DNA of 64,000 bases from Polynucleobacter sp. AM-7D1 (lineage in GTDB: Bacteria; Pseudomonadota; Gammaproteobacteria; Burkholderiales; Burkholderiaceae): assembly GCF_018688455.1 (NCBI RefSeq), contig NZ_CP061319.1, forward strand, positions 1,116,001 to 1,180,000, in the 5' to 3' direction. The position numbers and the translations under genes are program-made. Positions 25,001 through 34,295 of this stretch are shown in pieces. The notes below the pieces were generated by a model, which saw nothing but the letters and a program-made list of their open reading frames with translations, was not told where the DNA came from and ran no database searches. How positions within the stretch are numbered: the stretch's first letter is position 1; each line of letters opens with the position of its first letter.

Positions 25001-25582
25001 AAAGAGACTGTAATTACCCATCAAGAACTTGTCAGTTTCAAAGGCTCCAAACTCTTTGAGTAACACGTCATAGTGTTTTTTAAGATCAGCAGGTAAATCG
25101 CCCCACCAATCTTGCATGCACTCTTCTTGCAAGCGCTTAGCATCTTCACGAAGATTAAATCCAGGCTGGACTTCTGCGGAGATTGGCGCCGCTCCGAGAA
25201 GTTTGCCAAACCATCCATGGAAGGTGTCAATCACAATCGATTGGGGGCTCATTAATACTTTGAGATATAGCGCTCTTGCTTGCGGCAGCAATTTCTTCGC
25301 TTCCACATCATCCAAACCCCTGATCTTGAGCTCATGAATAAGTTGCTCATCAGTCATATTGGAAAACTGTTCTAGCAATCCGTATAGACGGTCACGCATT
25401 TCTTGGGCGGCCTTACGGGTAAAAGTCAACGCCAAAATCTCTTGAGGCTTTGCACCAGCCAGCAATAAACGCACCATGCGAGCAACCAAGAGCCAGGTCT
25501 TGCCACTGCCTGCACAAGCAGAAACAATTACCGAGTGATTCGGATTGCAGGCTATGGCGTAATCAAACTGATCGCTCACCAC
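22055..25582 (-). CDS. addA: AddA-type UvrD helicase-nuclease
   Basis: About 1175 residues from a GTG at 25582 or 25579, which overlaps the addB stop and follows AAAGGGGA; a longer frame to 25624 is less likely. Walker A SACAGSGKTWLL lies near residue 20, then TFTRKAAQEMRDRL, the motif II DEFQDTNPLQW, GDPKQSIYRFRRAD, LMTIHGAKGLEAPFV and VLYVAMTRAQQGLW. The C-terminal PD-(D/E)XK nuclease is marked by HLAILDYKLT near residue 1120. With AddB it should resect double-strand breaks for RecA. An acidic insert of ~35 residues (DDDETPDEGDVEAEADDD...) precedes the motif V region. Confidence 0.9.
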   Translation of the reverse strand: MVSDQFDYAIACNPNHSVIVSACAGSGKTWLLVARMVRLLLAGAKPQEILALTFTRKAAQEMRDRLYGLLEQFSNMTDEQLIHELKIRGLDDVEAKKLLPQARALYLKVLMSPQSIVIDTFHGWFGKLLGAAPISAEVQPGFNLREDAKRLQEECMQDWWGDLPADLKKHYDVLLKEFGAFETDKFLMGNYSLFKQRGAWTFFLASCKAKGISPVDALAQCLPHLSLPNPLEEFWRRPGTAEDLQVMLDCFSNGTATQKKRVPLIQKAISLHAAGGSVMEIADIWQSCFLTQKHTPADDIANMSSPMQKYLAATGGDPMQITSIRNAWVDAYLAWFPWQNDQDAHAINTAWFAMSEVMLGHMQKTKESMRVRDFDDLEIGVSQLMADPSNAAYLQARLDAKYSHILIDEFQDTNPLQWQILRSWLEGYGQDGSRPSVFIVGDPKQSIYRFRRADPRLFTSAKKFLEATMQARYLEKNTTRRNADAINNAVNNIFLSQSLPASYQFSKQSTDWKPSLGGMAEPEYAAKGEAMLLPLIERKQEDQAERTGSALDSPIEDLGLTVGVQQRYWEGQQVSRLIHHVLATRQVIDKTDGKEYWRPARASDFILLVRRRAYLPQFERALREAGLAYDSSRLGGLLNTLEIDDLIALLTVLVSPRHDLPLAQVLRSPIFSFTEQQMQSLSSHVGDIQSQHQTQTSSSWWDALQSSVDAPIQRAARYLERWRSLGEVLPVHDLLDLIYQESNLRVSYAVASQNLARAQVLANLDAFLELALNQDGGRYPSLSRFIEEINAMRRGDDDETPDEGDVEAEADDDIGEVDLDSEMSEEDQHKRVRLMTIHGAKGLEAPFVIMLDANHTEWRAPNRGVLLDWSPDETSPSHLSLYTAKSLTEKRAAIYEKENEVSENENWNVLYVAMTRAQQGLWISGVQSHIKDGISQKSWYGRALAAGMETLDVTQLRELPLQGQEKLESSGSEPFQINHFQLSWDAAKQAHQETIANIESGALAIAEKAREQAQAVEQPDPEILEEGTHFHKLLEFLTAHSGSQITSPMPSEQELMNWLSIDQEHAKKLMERVQIVMDAPKLKPYLTENQWVQAWNEIDVVSLEGKSFRLDRLVEFDDHLAILDYKLTIPEVGSEAYNKYSAQLNNYKQELGRIRPDKPAKAYLISAWGEIAEIS

Positions 25583-28569
25583 ATCCCCTTTCGACAAATA
25601 CCTCTGGCTTCGCAATACTGGCAAACGCTATCAGGCGCAAACGCTTTCATGGGCTTTCGTGCCCATAAGACTTCGAGATCATCGCTGAGTTGCTCTGAAA
25701 ATTGCACCATCATCTCTGGCATCTGCTCAACCGGATAGGATCTAACAATCTTGTCCTCGGCTTTCTTCAGATCTGCTTTTAAGGACACCCACTCGGCTTG
25801 CTCAATGTTACGGCCAGGAAGATGTGCTGCGATGGCATTTTCATTAACAGCTCGGGCATAAATTAGTAACTGAGGATCATCCAAGAGATGATCTGCCCGC
25901 TTCTTAATTTTATTAATGCCTTGGTTTTTGTAATCAATCACTGCTGCGGCAGTGGAATTATTGGTATTGATATCAAAGCGGTCAGCGCGCCCCGCAATCT
26001 CAATCTCTCTTTGCACGCCATCTGGATCAGTCAACGTCACCATGAATCCAACAGGCAACTCTGCATCGTGATACTGCCAACCCTCTGCCTCGCGCTGGAG
26101 TTGCCACTCTACAAAACTAGGAATCTGCTTTTGCCAATCACGCAAAGTACCAGTGACTCTGGCATCACCTTTAATTAGGCGCTCAAACTCTTTTTCTGAA
26201 TACTTGGTGAGATGTTCACGCATCCATGCACGACGAGCATCTTCACCTTGATGAATACTCGAATGGGGTTTTTGCTCTTCTGTTTTTAATGCTTGGAAGA
26301 AGTTCTTTAGTAAAGCATGTAAAACCTGCCCAGCCAATGAGGCATCAAAACCCTCTTCGAATTCTTTGGCCTTACGCAAACCCAAGATGCTACGCACGTA
26401 ATAACGATAAGGACAATCTCTTAATGCTTTGTAAGCACTAGGAGACATGCTGATCGGCAAAGCAATATCTGGGTGCACCGTTGTGACCGCTTCTTGTAGT
26501 GGGTCTGACAGGCTTGAATACGTATCAGGCTTCGCCTCTAATATCGGCCAATCTGGCAATTGCGTGCGTAGGCGACTAATCCAAGCTGATGGTCTGAGTG
26601 GTTCGCCGCTTTTGCTTTTACTTTGCCAAAGCAAATCGACTTGTGGGCAAGAAATCAGTAATTGCGAGAGATCTCTAGCCTGCTGAATATATTGCGCCGT
26701 AAGAGTTGAGGCTTTTAGTAAACGATTGAGCGTATCCGAGAAAAATAATGGCGGCTCAGAAAACGCTGGCAACTGTTGCTCATCGCAACCAACCAAGACA
26801 ACGGCATCAAACTCACGCAAGCGTGTTGAGCTCAGAGGCAGAATGCTTAAAGTAGCCTCCGCTTGTTGACCCACCTCTTGATAGGAGGCCTCTTCAATAA
26901 TCGTCTTGAGTAGGCTTAGCCATTCTGGTAAACGCATGCTGATCTGTCGGTAAGCTCCCGCCCCCAAATCAAAGGTTTTAAGCACTTCGAGTAATTGCTT
27001 ACCAGCAGAGTCTTTTTCAAGTTCTTGTGCCATCCCCATGGATTGCAAATTAGATTGCAGGAGTGCATAAGCATTTTCACAATCGAGTTTGAGCTCTAAC
27101 CACTGCGCATGATGTCTTTGCAATAATATGAGTAACTCTAAGAGTGATTCATGGGGTACGGTGCCACGTGATGATGAATACGCATTAGCTCGCTCAATCG
27201 CAATCCGAAAGGTTTCCCAACCTGACTTTGCTTGGCTTGCAATCAATATATCTTCAAGCTGAGCAACTAGACTGACACAAGCTTCTGATGACTTTTGTAA
27301 GGTATGAGCAAGATCAAAAAATGGGTTTTGCAAAAACTCCAGTAAGGCGCTTGCACTAGGCCCCTCCTTAGGAGAGCGAATCAACTCCAACCAACTATTG
27401 AGCGATGCTGCGGCACGGGTGGTCGAGAGCTTCCAACCGGTCTCGTCACGAATACGCAGACTTGGGCCAAAGCGCGATAACAATGCGCGCGCCCTTCTTG
27501 CGGCTAAACGATCTTGTGCAACCAAAGCGATGTTAGTTTTACCTGCAACCAAATGGGCCTCAATCGATTTGGCAGCCGCCCAAGCTAATTCTTCAAAACG
27601 TCTAGCGGACAATAACTTCCACCCATCATGAAAGCTGGCTTGAATATTACGATCAATAAGGTTCTGCTGTTCGCTATCTACTGCTTGAAGCTGCCCTTCA
27701 GCATCTTGTCCAGTTAAGGCCTCAGACCAGAGCGCTACTGAATACCAATCCATTCCGATATTGATAACGGGTGCACATTGTGAATACTCATGCAAATACC
27801 GAGCCATCGTCTCTTGATCAATTGGCTTTGGATCAGCAGTCTCCACCCAGATCAAAGGTCTTGCTACAGATTGATTGGTGCTTGCAGCTTGCAGATGGGC
27901 GGCTAATGCGAGATGCTTGCGCATGACAGGATCACCGGGACTGCTAAGGTAACGCCAGAATGCCAATAAAACGGTGGATTCTTGATCAACGACCTGACGA
28001 GATAAACCAACATAGGCCTTAGCGATCGCTTGATCCAACAATGTTTCTACTTTTTTAATCCACAACTCTGTATCCAGAGCTTGGTTTTGCGCTAGGGAAT
28101 TGATCTCACCTTGCATCAGTGGCACAACCGACTCTGACAATAAATCACATGCATCGATCACTGCTTGTGCCAAACCCCAAGCTCCGGCTTCACTCTCGGC
28201 CTTAAACCAGCTTTGCAATATTTTGTGTTTGCGTAGATTGATGTACACCGATAACCAACGCTCTAAATCGGTTTGCTTTTTAGGAAACTTCCATGCACCT
28301 GGTGCCGCTTCTAACCAATCGTTAAAACTCATCACCTGGGGTAAAAAAGCAATATGACTCGGCAGGTCTTTAGGTCGATATTTTTCTAGGGCGGCTCTCA
28401 CCCCCATTAATGGGCCCGCAGTACTCAGAACCACTAAAGGGCGCTGCTTCGTTTGCATCGCACAATTCCAAATACCCTCGGCAAGCGATTTCAGGGCACT
28501 GGCATTAGGCGCTATTGCCCAAGCATGAGGCTGCTTTTGCTCTTTTAGGGTTGGAAATGGGCGCGACAT
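25576..28569 (-). CDS. addB: AddB-type nuclease subunit (RecB-family)
   Basis: This 997-residue protein has a degenerate helicase N-terminal half without an intact Walker A. The C-terminal nuclease has AAVIDYKNQGINK near residue 880. Four cysteines mark an AddB-like iron-sulfur staple: one in LRDCPYRYYVRSILG near residue 719, and C983, C986 and C992 in the tail SVCQYCEARGICRKGMW. It overlaps the addA start, in the usual addB-addA order. The start at 28569 is followed by the divergent trxA 150 bases away, an intergenic gap that must hold both promoters. Confidence 0.88.
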   Translation of the reverse strand: MSRPFPTLKEQKQPHAWAIAPNASALKSLAEGIWNCAMQTKQRPLVVLSTAGPLMGVRAALEKYRPKDLPSHIAFLPQVMSFNDWLEAAPGAWKFPKKQTDLERWLSVYINLRKHKILQSWFKAESEAGAWGLAQAVIDACDLLSESVVPLMQGEINSLAQNQALDTELWIKKVETLLDQAIAKAYVGLSRQVVDQESTVLLAFWRYLSSPGDPVMRKHLALAAHLQAASTNQSVARPLIWVETADPKPIDQETMARYLHEYSQCAPVINIGMDWYSVALWSEALTGQDAEGQLQAVDSEQQNLIDRNIQASFHDGWKLLSARRFEELAWAAAKSIEAHLVAGKTNIALVAQDRLAARRARALLSRFGPSLRIRDETGWKLSTTRAAASLNSWLELIRSPKEGPSASALLEFLQNPFFDLAHTLQKSSEACVSLVAQLEDILIASQAKSGWETFRIAIERANAYSSSRGTVPHESLLELLILLQRHHAQWLELKLDCENAYALLQSNLQSMGMAQELEKDSAGKQLLEVLKTFDLGAGAYRQISMRLPEWLSLLKTIIEEASYQEVGQQAEATLSILPLSSTRLREFDAVVLVGCDEQQLPAFSEPPLFFSDTLNRLLKASTLTAQYIQQARDLSQLLISCPQVDLLWQSKSKSGEPLRPSAWISRLRTQLPDWPILEAKPDTYSSLSDPLQEAVTTVHPDIALPISMSPSAYKALRDCPYRYYVRSILGLRKAKEFEEGFDASLAGQVLHALLKNFFQALKTEEQKPHSSIHQGEDARRAWMREHLTKYSEKEFERLIKGDARVTGTLRDWQKQIPSFVEWQLQREAEGWQYHDAELPVGFMVTLTDPDGVQREIEIAGRADRFDINTNNSTAAAVIDYKNQGINKIKKRADHLLDDPQLLIYARAVNENAIAAHLPGRNIEQAEWVSLKADLKKAEDKIVRSYPVEQMPEMMVQFSEQLSDDLEVLWARKPMKAFAPDSVCQYCEARGICRKGMW

Positions 28570-28719
28570 GCTTAGTGGGGTAGTGTGTCTAGGGCTGGCT
28601 TTAGGGTTATTTTGTGAGCGGATTATGAGAATTTAGGCAGAAAGTGTGGCTTATTGCTAATATAAGCGTTGTAGTGCAATAACTATATAAAACTAAATAA
28701 GACTAATTAAGGAATTTTC

Positions 28720-29046
28720 ATGAGTGCCGGCATCAAATACGTAACTGACGCTTCTTTCGAGCAAGACGTTCTCAAGTCCGATAAACCTGTTCTCCTCGAC
28801 TTCTGGGCTGAGTGGTGTGGTCCTTGCAAGATGATCGGCCCTATCCTTGAAGAGCTGGCTGGTGAGTATGGCGACAAGATCCAAATTGCAAAGATGAACG
28901 TAGATGAGAACCAAGGCGTTCCTGCCCAGTTCAATATTCGTGGCATCCCAACATTGATCCTCTTTAAGAACGGCACTGTTGCTGCTCAAAAAGTAGGCGC
29001 TTTGGCTAAATCCCAGCTGACTGCATTTATTGATAGTCATCTGTAA
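28720..29046 (+). CDS. trxA: Thioredoxin 1
   Basis: This 108-residue thioredoxin has the WCGPC active site (C33, C36), DFWAEW before it, cis-Pro in [10 protein letters not shown] and the final LTAFIDSHL helix. Its length equals E. coli TrxA. AAGGAA precedes the ATG. It is the cytosolic disulfide reductant for ribonucleotide reductase and other enzymes. Placement upstream of rho is conserved in many proteobacteria. Confidence 0.97.
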   Translation: MSAGIKYVTDASFEQDVLKSDKPVLLDFWAEWCGPCKMIGPILEELAGEYGDKIQIAKMNVDENQGVPAQFNIRGIPTLILFKNGTVAAQKVGALAKSQLTAFIDSHL

Positions 29047-29058
29047 ATAGTCCCAGGT

Positions 29059-29090
29059 CACAGGTTCACTGGGTGAGCCTGTGGTTTTTA
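29059..29090 (+). terminator. Strong terminator after trxA
   Basis: CACAGGTTCAC pairs with GTGAGCCTGTG, an 11-base stem with one mismatch and a three-base loop, followed by GTTTTTA. trxA and rho are therefore probably separate transcripts. The following leader (29091-29281) is pyrimidine-rich around 29160-29180, compatible with Rho autoregulation; no gene is seen in it. Confidence 0.85.
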
Positions 29091-29281
29091 ACTGTTTTTA
29101 GTGTAGTATCTAATTCATCGCACTTTCAGTGCTCCGATTTCTAGCAAGATTCCCAGTAATTTCCCTCCCCCTTCTTTTTTAGCAAACTCCCCAAAATTCT
29201 GTTTTTCCAATCTGTCTGATGTTCGTCTAGACAGCGATACCTCAAAACACATTTACATCCTTATCTACACCCGAGAACCAC

Positions 29282-30544
29282 ATGCAATTATCTGAACTCA
29301 AAGTCCTCCACGTATCCGCTCTGCTTGAAATGGCAGCCAGCCTGGAGATTGAAAATACGCAGCGTATGCGCAAACAGGAGTTGATGTTTGCCATTCTCAA
29401 GAAACGCGCCAAGGAAGGTGAATCCGTTTTCGGTGACGGCACTTTGGAAGTGTTGCCTGATGGCTTTGGTTTCTTACGCTCCCCAGATGCCTCCTATATG
29501 GCTTCTCCAGACGATATCTATATCTCACCTGCTCAGATCCGCCGCTTTAACCTGCATACGGGTGATAGCGTTGAGGGCGAGGTTCGCACCCCTAAGGATG
29601 GTGAACGTTACTTTGCCCTGGTTAAGGTAGACAAGATCAACGGTTTGCCTCCAGAGGCTTTAAAGAATCGCATCATGTTCGAGAACTTAACGCCTTTGCA
29701 TCCAAATCGCGTTGTTCAATTAGAGCGTGATATCAAGGCTGAAGAGAATTTAACTGGCCGCATTATCGATATGATCTCCCCGATTGGCTATGGCCAGCGT
29801 GGCTTGATCGTGTCTTCACCGAAATCCGGTAAGACCGTGATGATGCAGCACATCGCTCATGCAATCTCTGCAAACAACCCAGATGCGATCTTGATCGTAT
29901 TGTTGGTAGATGAGCGTCCTGAAGAAGTTACTGAAATGCAGCGCTCTGTACGCGGTGAAGTCGTTGCCTCTACATTTGATGAACCAGCGGTGCGTCACGT
30001 ACAAGTTGCTGAGATGGTGATCGAAAAAGCCAAGCGCTTAGTGGAGATGAAAAAAGATGTCATCATCCTGCTTGATTCGATTACCCGCCTTGCTCGTGCT
30101 TACAACACCGTGATTCCTTCATCTGGAAAAGTACTCTCTGGTGGTGTGGATGCCAACGCATTACAACGTCCAAAGCGCTTCTTCGGTGCAGCACGTAACG
30201 TGGAAGAAGGTGGCTCACTCACCATCATCGCCACTGCCTTGATTGAAACAGGTAGCCGTATGGATGACCTGATCTACGAAGAGTTCAAAGGTACTGGCAA
30301 TATGGAAGTACACCTTGAGCGTCGTTTGGCTGAGCGCCGTGTTTACCCATCAATTAACCTCAACAAATCCGGTACGCGCCGTGAAGAGTTGCTGGTTAAA
30401 GCTGAAAACCTCCAAAAAATCTGGGTTTTACGTAAATTATTGGCTGATATGGACGATATCGAGGCAATGAACTTCATTGTTGATAAGCTCAAATCCACCA
30501 AAAATAATGGTGAATTCTTCGATTTAATGCGTAAGGGCGGCTAA
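29282..30544 (+). CDS. rho: Transcription termination factor Rho
   Basis: The protein has 420 residues (E. coli 419). The N-terminal helix bundle ([18 protein letters not shown]) and the cold-shock-like RNA-binding domain ([22 protein letters not shown]) are followed by the hexameric ATPase: Walker A SSPKSGKT near residue 180, Walker [17 protein letters not shown], the Q loop and the R loop ([23 protein letters not shown]). It is complete, with no insert in the RNA-binding domain. It acts as a hexameric RNA translocase ending untranslated transcripts. Confidence 0.98.
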   Translation: MQLSELKVLHVSALLEMAASLEIENTQRMRKQELMFAILKKRAKEGESVFGDGTLEVLPDGFGFLRSPDASYMASPDDIYISPAQIRRFNLHTGDSVEGEVRTPKDGERYFALVKVDKINGLPPEALKNRIMFENLTPLHPNRVVQLERDIKAEENLTGRIIDMISPIGYGQRGLIVSSPKSGKTVMMQHIAHAISANNPDAILIVLLVDERPEEVTEMQRSVRGEVVASTFDEPAVRHVQVAEMVIEKAKRLVEMKKDVIILLDSITRLARAYNTVIPSSGKVLSGGVDANALQRPKRFFGAARNVEEGGSLTIIATALIETGSRMDDLIYEEFKGTGNMEVHLERRLAERRVYPSINLNKSGTRREELLVKAENLQKIWVLRKLLADMDDIEAMNFIVDKLKSTKNNGEFFDLMRKGG

Positions 30545-30689
30545 TTTAGGCTCTCAGAGTCGGTAAAAGTGGGCTTTGTTGTTGATTTCATGGCATAATT
30601 TCGCTTTTACCGCTTTAATAATTTGCATTTAACTGGGTAAGTATTTGGGTCTTTGGACCTAAACGGCTGCCTGCTAATAGGACTTAATA

Positions 30690-31034
30690 ATGAAACCTGG
30701 CATTCACCCCGAATATCGTGAAATCGTCTTTGTAGACGTTTCTAATAACTTCAGCTTCAAGACTCGCTCCACTATGTCTACTAAAGAGACAATCAAGTGG
30801 GAAGATGGCAATGAATATCCATTGGCCAAGATCGAGACTTCATCTGAGTCACACCCTTTCTACACTGGTACCCAGAAGATTATGGATACAGCCGGTCGTG
30901 TTGAGAAATTCCGTCAGAAATTCGGTACTAAAGCTGTTGCTAAAGCTACCGGTGATGGCGCTGCTAAAACGGCTGAGAAAAAAGCTGCCGCTGCAGAAGC
31001 TAAAGCTGCTGAAAAGCCAGCTAAGAAGAAGTAA
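30690..31034 (+). CDS. rpmE2: Ribosomal protein bL31, type B, with Ala/Lys-rich extension
   Basis: This 114-residue protein opens [23 protein letters not shown] and has [26 protein letters not shown], the type B (zinc-free, no CxxC) L31 signature. After residue ~83 comes a tail of about 30 residues made almost only of Ala and Lys, which most L31 proteins lack. Type B L31 replaces the zinc form when zinc is scarce; here it may be the sole form. It precedes a strong terminator. Confidence 0.95.
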   Translation: MKPGIHPEYREIVFVDVSNNFSFKTRSTMSTKETIKWEDGNEYPLAKIETSSESHPFYTGTQKIMDTAGRVEKFRQKFGTKAVAKATGDGAAKTAEKKAAAAEAKAAEKPAKKK

Positions 31035-31100
31035 TAGACTTACTCTACAAAGGGGCTGGGGTTTGGATATTCAGTATTCACCCTCCCTTGCGAGATAATC

Positions 31101-31124
31101 AAGGCAGCGTTTGCTGCCTTTTTT
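31101..31124 (+). terminator. Terminator after rpmE2
   Basis: AAGGCAGC / GCTGCCTT, an 8-base stem with a four-base loop, followed by TTTTATT. Confidence 0.92.
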
Positions 31125-31138
31125 ATTGCTAGTTTTCT

Positions 31139-32866
31139 ATGGTCAAACTCACTGCCGCTGCTACCACCTCTATTCCACGCATCATTATTTTTGCGTTGAC
31201 TTTGGTCTATGGTTTTGCCGGTCTTTTTGCACGCGATCCTTGGAAGAATGAAGACGCCATCGGATTTGGTGGCATGTGGACTTTGCAAAGCGGCAAAGCA
31301 CTCGATTGGATTGTTCCGCATCTTGCAGGACGCGATGTTTCTCTGGGCGCACCCTTTCCTTACTGGCTAGGTGCCACCCTCATGGATCTCTTTGGTCCTT
31401 GGATTGGCATAGCCAATGCTGCACGTCTCTATGCAGCAATCTGCTTCTTCGCTGCTGCTCTCGCTATTTGGTATGCGACTTACCTATTAGGGCGTCGTCA
31501 AGAAGTTCAGCCTATGGTCTTAGCAGTGGGTGGTCAGCCTGGTCGTAAAAACTATGGAATGACTTTAGCCGATGGTGCGCTATTGATATTCTTGGCTTGC
31601 GTCGGTCTTGCACAACGTGCACATGAGACTACACCAATGATGGCTCAACTGATGGGTATCAGCATTGTCTTGTATGGCACAGTGCGTGGATTAGATAAGC
31701 CTTGGCAAGGTGGCTTATGGACTGGTCTTGGCATTGCGATTGTTGCACTCTCCGGCAATCTCACACTTAGCTTAATTGTTGTCAGCTCCACCATCATTGC
31801 GGTGATTGCGAGTAATGCGAAATTACGCTTTCGTTGGACTTTAACTAGTACAGTTTTAGGCTTGATTGGTTTTGCGATTTGGCCCGCGCTTTGGTACCTA
31901 GGTAATATCACTCCAGAGTGGCGTCATATCGCCGAAGAAGGCTGGCGCAATATGCCAGAGATGCGTGCAAGGCCTTCCATTGAATCTCTCGGATTTTTGA
32001 GTGTTAACTTCTGGGCTTACGCTTGGCCGGTTTGGCCGCTAGCCATCATCTCTCTTGCCCACTGGGGTCGAGTCAAAGAGGCAGGCCAATGGCGTGCGCC
32101 GCATCTGTGCATTCCGCTAAGTTTATTTATTGGTTGCTTGATTTATGTTCTCTTCCGCCTTGAGGCGAATGAACATGATCTCATCATTTTGATTCCGAGC
32201 CTGTCGATCATTGCTGCATTTAGCTTACCAATACTCAAGCGTAACCTCATTAGCTTTATCGATTGGTTTGCGATGTTTAGCTTCACCATGATCGCTTTGG
32301 CCATTTGGATTATTTGGCTTGCAAAAGTGACTGGCTTCCCTGAATCGACAGCTGCCAATTTAGCAAGACTCCTGCCAGGCTTTCAGGCGCAGTTTAATTA
32401 CTTTGGTTTTGTGATTGCCCTCATCATTACTGGTGTTTGGTTAGCCATCGTTCGCTGGAGAACATCGCGCGCTCCAAAAGAAATCTGGCGCTGCCTGATT
32501 ATCTCTGCCTCTGGAACCACCTTGATGTGGGTTTTATTGATGACGCTTTGGTTGCCAACAATTAACTATGCAAAGACCTATCGCGATGTATCTGATCGCC
32601 TGGTGCAAATGATTGCCAACACACCGGGGTGTATCGATACCAGTAATCTAGGTCCCGCACAGTTAGCTTCGTTTAATTACTTCACCAAACTACCACTACG
32701 AGATGATCCTAGCTGCAATCTGATGCTGACTCATAGCTCTTCAGAGGCTAGGGCTTACGCCAGCCTCAACAAAAAGAAAATAGAATTACTTTGGGAAGAT
32801 CGCCGCGCATCTGACCGAGATGAGCGTCTGCGCCTCTATCAAATTACCCCTGCTGGTAAAGAATAA
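31139..32866 (+). CDS. ArnT-like membrane glycosyltransferase
   Basis: This 575-residue protein has about 12 membrane helices. The first periplasmic loop contains FARDPWKNEDAIGFGG, the acidic motif of GT83/PMT-type transferases that use polyprenyl-phosphate sugar donors. A soluble C-terminal part (from ~480: VSDRLVQMIANTPGCIDTSNLGPAQ) is periplasmic. Family members add aminoarabinose or other sugars to lipid A or proteins; substrate not deducible. The ATG is only 15 bases after the rpmE2 terminator. The MATE gene follows three bases later. Confidence 0.8.
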   Translation: MVKLTAAATTSIPRIIIFALTLVYGFAGLFARDPWKNEDAIGFGGMWTLQSGKALDWIVPHLAGRDVSLGAPFPYWLGATLMDLFGPWIGIANAARLYAAICFFAAALAIWYATYLLGRRQEVQPMVLAVGGQPGRKNYGMTLADGALLIFLACVGLAQRAHETTPMMAQLMGISIVLYGTVRGLDKPWQGGLWTGLGIAIVALSGNLTLSLIVVSSTIIAVIASNAKLRFRWTLTSTVLGLIGFAIWPALWYLGNITPEWRHIAEEGWRNMPEMRARPSIESLGFLSVNFWAYAWPVWPLAIISLAHWGRVKEAGQWRAPHLCIPLSLFIGCLIYVLFRLEANEHDLIILIPSLSIIAAFSLPILKRNLISFIDWFAMFSFTMIALAIWIIWLAKVTGFPESTAANLARLLPGFQAQFNYFGFVIALIITGVWLAIVRWRTSRAPKEIWRCLIISASGTTLMWVLLMTLWLPTINYAKTYRDVSDRLVQMIANTPGCIDTSNLGPAQLASFNYFTKLPLRDDPSCNLMLTHSSSEARAYASLNKKKIELLWEDRRASDRDERLRLYQITPAGKE

Positions 32867-32869
32867 AGC

Positions 32870-34261
32870 GTGCTGCACTTTAAATTATCGCGTTTGCGCG
32901 AGGATATTCCCTCTCTACTAAAACTCGCTGGTCCCCTACTGATTGGTCAGCTTGCAGTCATTACCTTTGGTGTTTTAGATACCGCCATGACCGCACGCTA
33001 CTCCGCTGATGACTTGGCTGCCTTGGCAATGGCCTCCGCCATCTTTATCAGCATCTATGTTGGCCTAACTGGCGTCATCTCTGCCCTCGCCCCAATTGCT
33101 GGACAACTCTTTGGTGCCAAGCGTTATGGAGAGATTGGTGAAGAAGTGCGTCAAGCCACTTGGCTAGCAGTAGGCCTGACTGTATTGGGTGGCGCCATTC
33201 TGCTCAATGCCGATCTTCTTCTGCAAATCTCCCAAGTCACACCAGATATTGAAGGTAAAGCGAAGCTGTATCTCAATATTCTTGCGATTGGCTTACCAGC
33301 AAGCATGGCAATGCGGGTTCTCATGGCATTACACAATGCCGTCTCCAGGCCAGCAGTCATTACCGTGGTGCAACTGATTGGCTTAGGCTTAAAGCTCCCG
33401 CTCAATCTGCTATTTATTTATGGTGGCCTGGGCATTGAAGGTATGGGCGGCCCAGGTTGCGCAGTTGCTACCGTCATCATCAATTGGTTTTGGCTCATCA
33501 TCACTCTGGGCTTTGTGCTCTTTGATGGCTTTTACAGGCCATTTAAGATCTTTGCGCGCTTTAGCTGGCCCGACTGGCATCGCATCTGGACACTCTTGAA
33601 ATTGGGTGCGCCTATTGGCTTTAGCTATTTGATTGAAGTAACCTCATTTACTTTCATGTCACTCTTTATTGCGCGCCTAGGCACTACTGCTTTAGCTGGC
33701 CATCAAATTGTGGCCAATATGGGAACTGTAATTTATATGGTGCCACTATCCCTGTCGATTGCGACGATGACCCTGGTCTCTCAATCGATTGGCGCAGATA
33801 AACAAGAACGTGCTGAGGAAATTGGGTGGTCCTCGGTATTCTTCACAACAAGCTTATGTGTTTTGATCGGTATTGCAGTCTGGATTTTTAGAGTGCAGCT
33901 TTTGGAGTTATACGATCCACCAGAAGAAGTGAAATTATTCTCGATTCCACTCTTTTTGTTTATCGCTTTTTATCAAGTCTTTGATGCTCTGCAGATTACA
34001 GCAGCCTTCATACTGCGAGCCTATCGGATTGCCTTCTGGCCGATGGTCATTTATGCCGGCTCACTTTGGGGCGTGGGGCTTGGGGGTGGCTACTTGATGG
34101 GCTTTAATGTTTTTGGCAATACACCAGAGTTCTTACAAGGCGCTAACGGCTTTTGGGCTGGTAACAGTATGAGCCTAGGATTGGCTGCACTACTCTTACT
34201 CTACCTCTTTAGAAGAACGGCGGCACGCTTCGAGAAAACGCATCCGCCGGTTGAGGTTTAG
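32870..34261 (+). CDS. MATE-family multidrug/Na+ exporter (NorM type)
   Basis: This 463-residue protein starts at a GTG and has twelve membrane segments in two homologous halves. The N-half shows LLKLAGPLLIGQLAVITFGVLDTAMTARYSADDLAALAMASAIF; the second half shows LKLGAPIGFSYLIEVTSFTFMSLFIARLGTTALAGHQIVANM, the usual MATE repeat. It should export cationic compounds driven by Na+ or H+. It is probably co-transcribed with the glycosyltransferase. Confidence 0.93.
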   Translation: MLHFKLSRLREDIPSLLKLAGPLLIGQLAVITFGVLDTAMTARYSADDLAALAMASAIFISIYVGLTGVISALAPIAGQLFGAKRYGEIGEEVRQATWLAVGLTVLGGAILLNADLLLQISQVTPDIEGKAKLYLNILAIGLPASMAMRVLMALHNAVSRPAVITVVQLIGLGLKLPLNLLFIYGGLGIEGMGGPGCAVATVIINWFWLIITLGFVLFDGFYRPFKIFARFSWPDWHRIWTLLKLGAPIGFSYLIEVTSFTFMSLFIARLGTTALAGHQIVANMGTVIYMVPLSLSIATMTLVSQSIGADKQERAEEIGWSSVFFTTSLCVLIGIAVWIFRVQLLELYDPPEEVKLFSIPLFLFIAFYQVFDALQITAAFILRAYRIAFWPMVIYAGSLWGVGLGGGYLMGFNVFGNTPEFLQGANGFWAGNSMSLGLAALLLLYLFRRTAARFEKTHPPVEV

Positions 34262-34270
34262 TCGAGATTC

Positions 34271-34295
34271 AATTCCAGTAAACCGATTTACTGGA
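34271..34295. terminator. Hairpin between the MATE gene and a convergent gene
   Basis: TCCAGTAAA pairs with TTTACTGGA around a short loop. It follows the MATE stop by 10 bases and overlaps the stop codon of the convergent gene, so it may serve both directions. Flanking U-runs are poor. Confidence 0.5.

Noticed and set aside
31139..34261. ArnT-like and MATE genes as a polymyxin-resistance operon
   Set aside because: No other arn genes or PmrAB/PhoPQ-type signals are present; adjacency alone is too weak.
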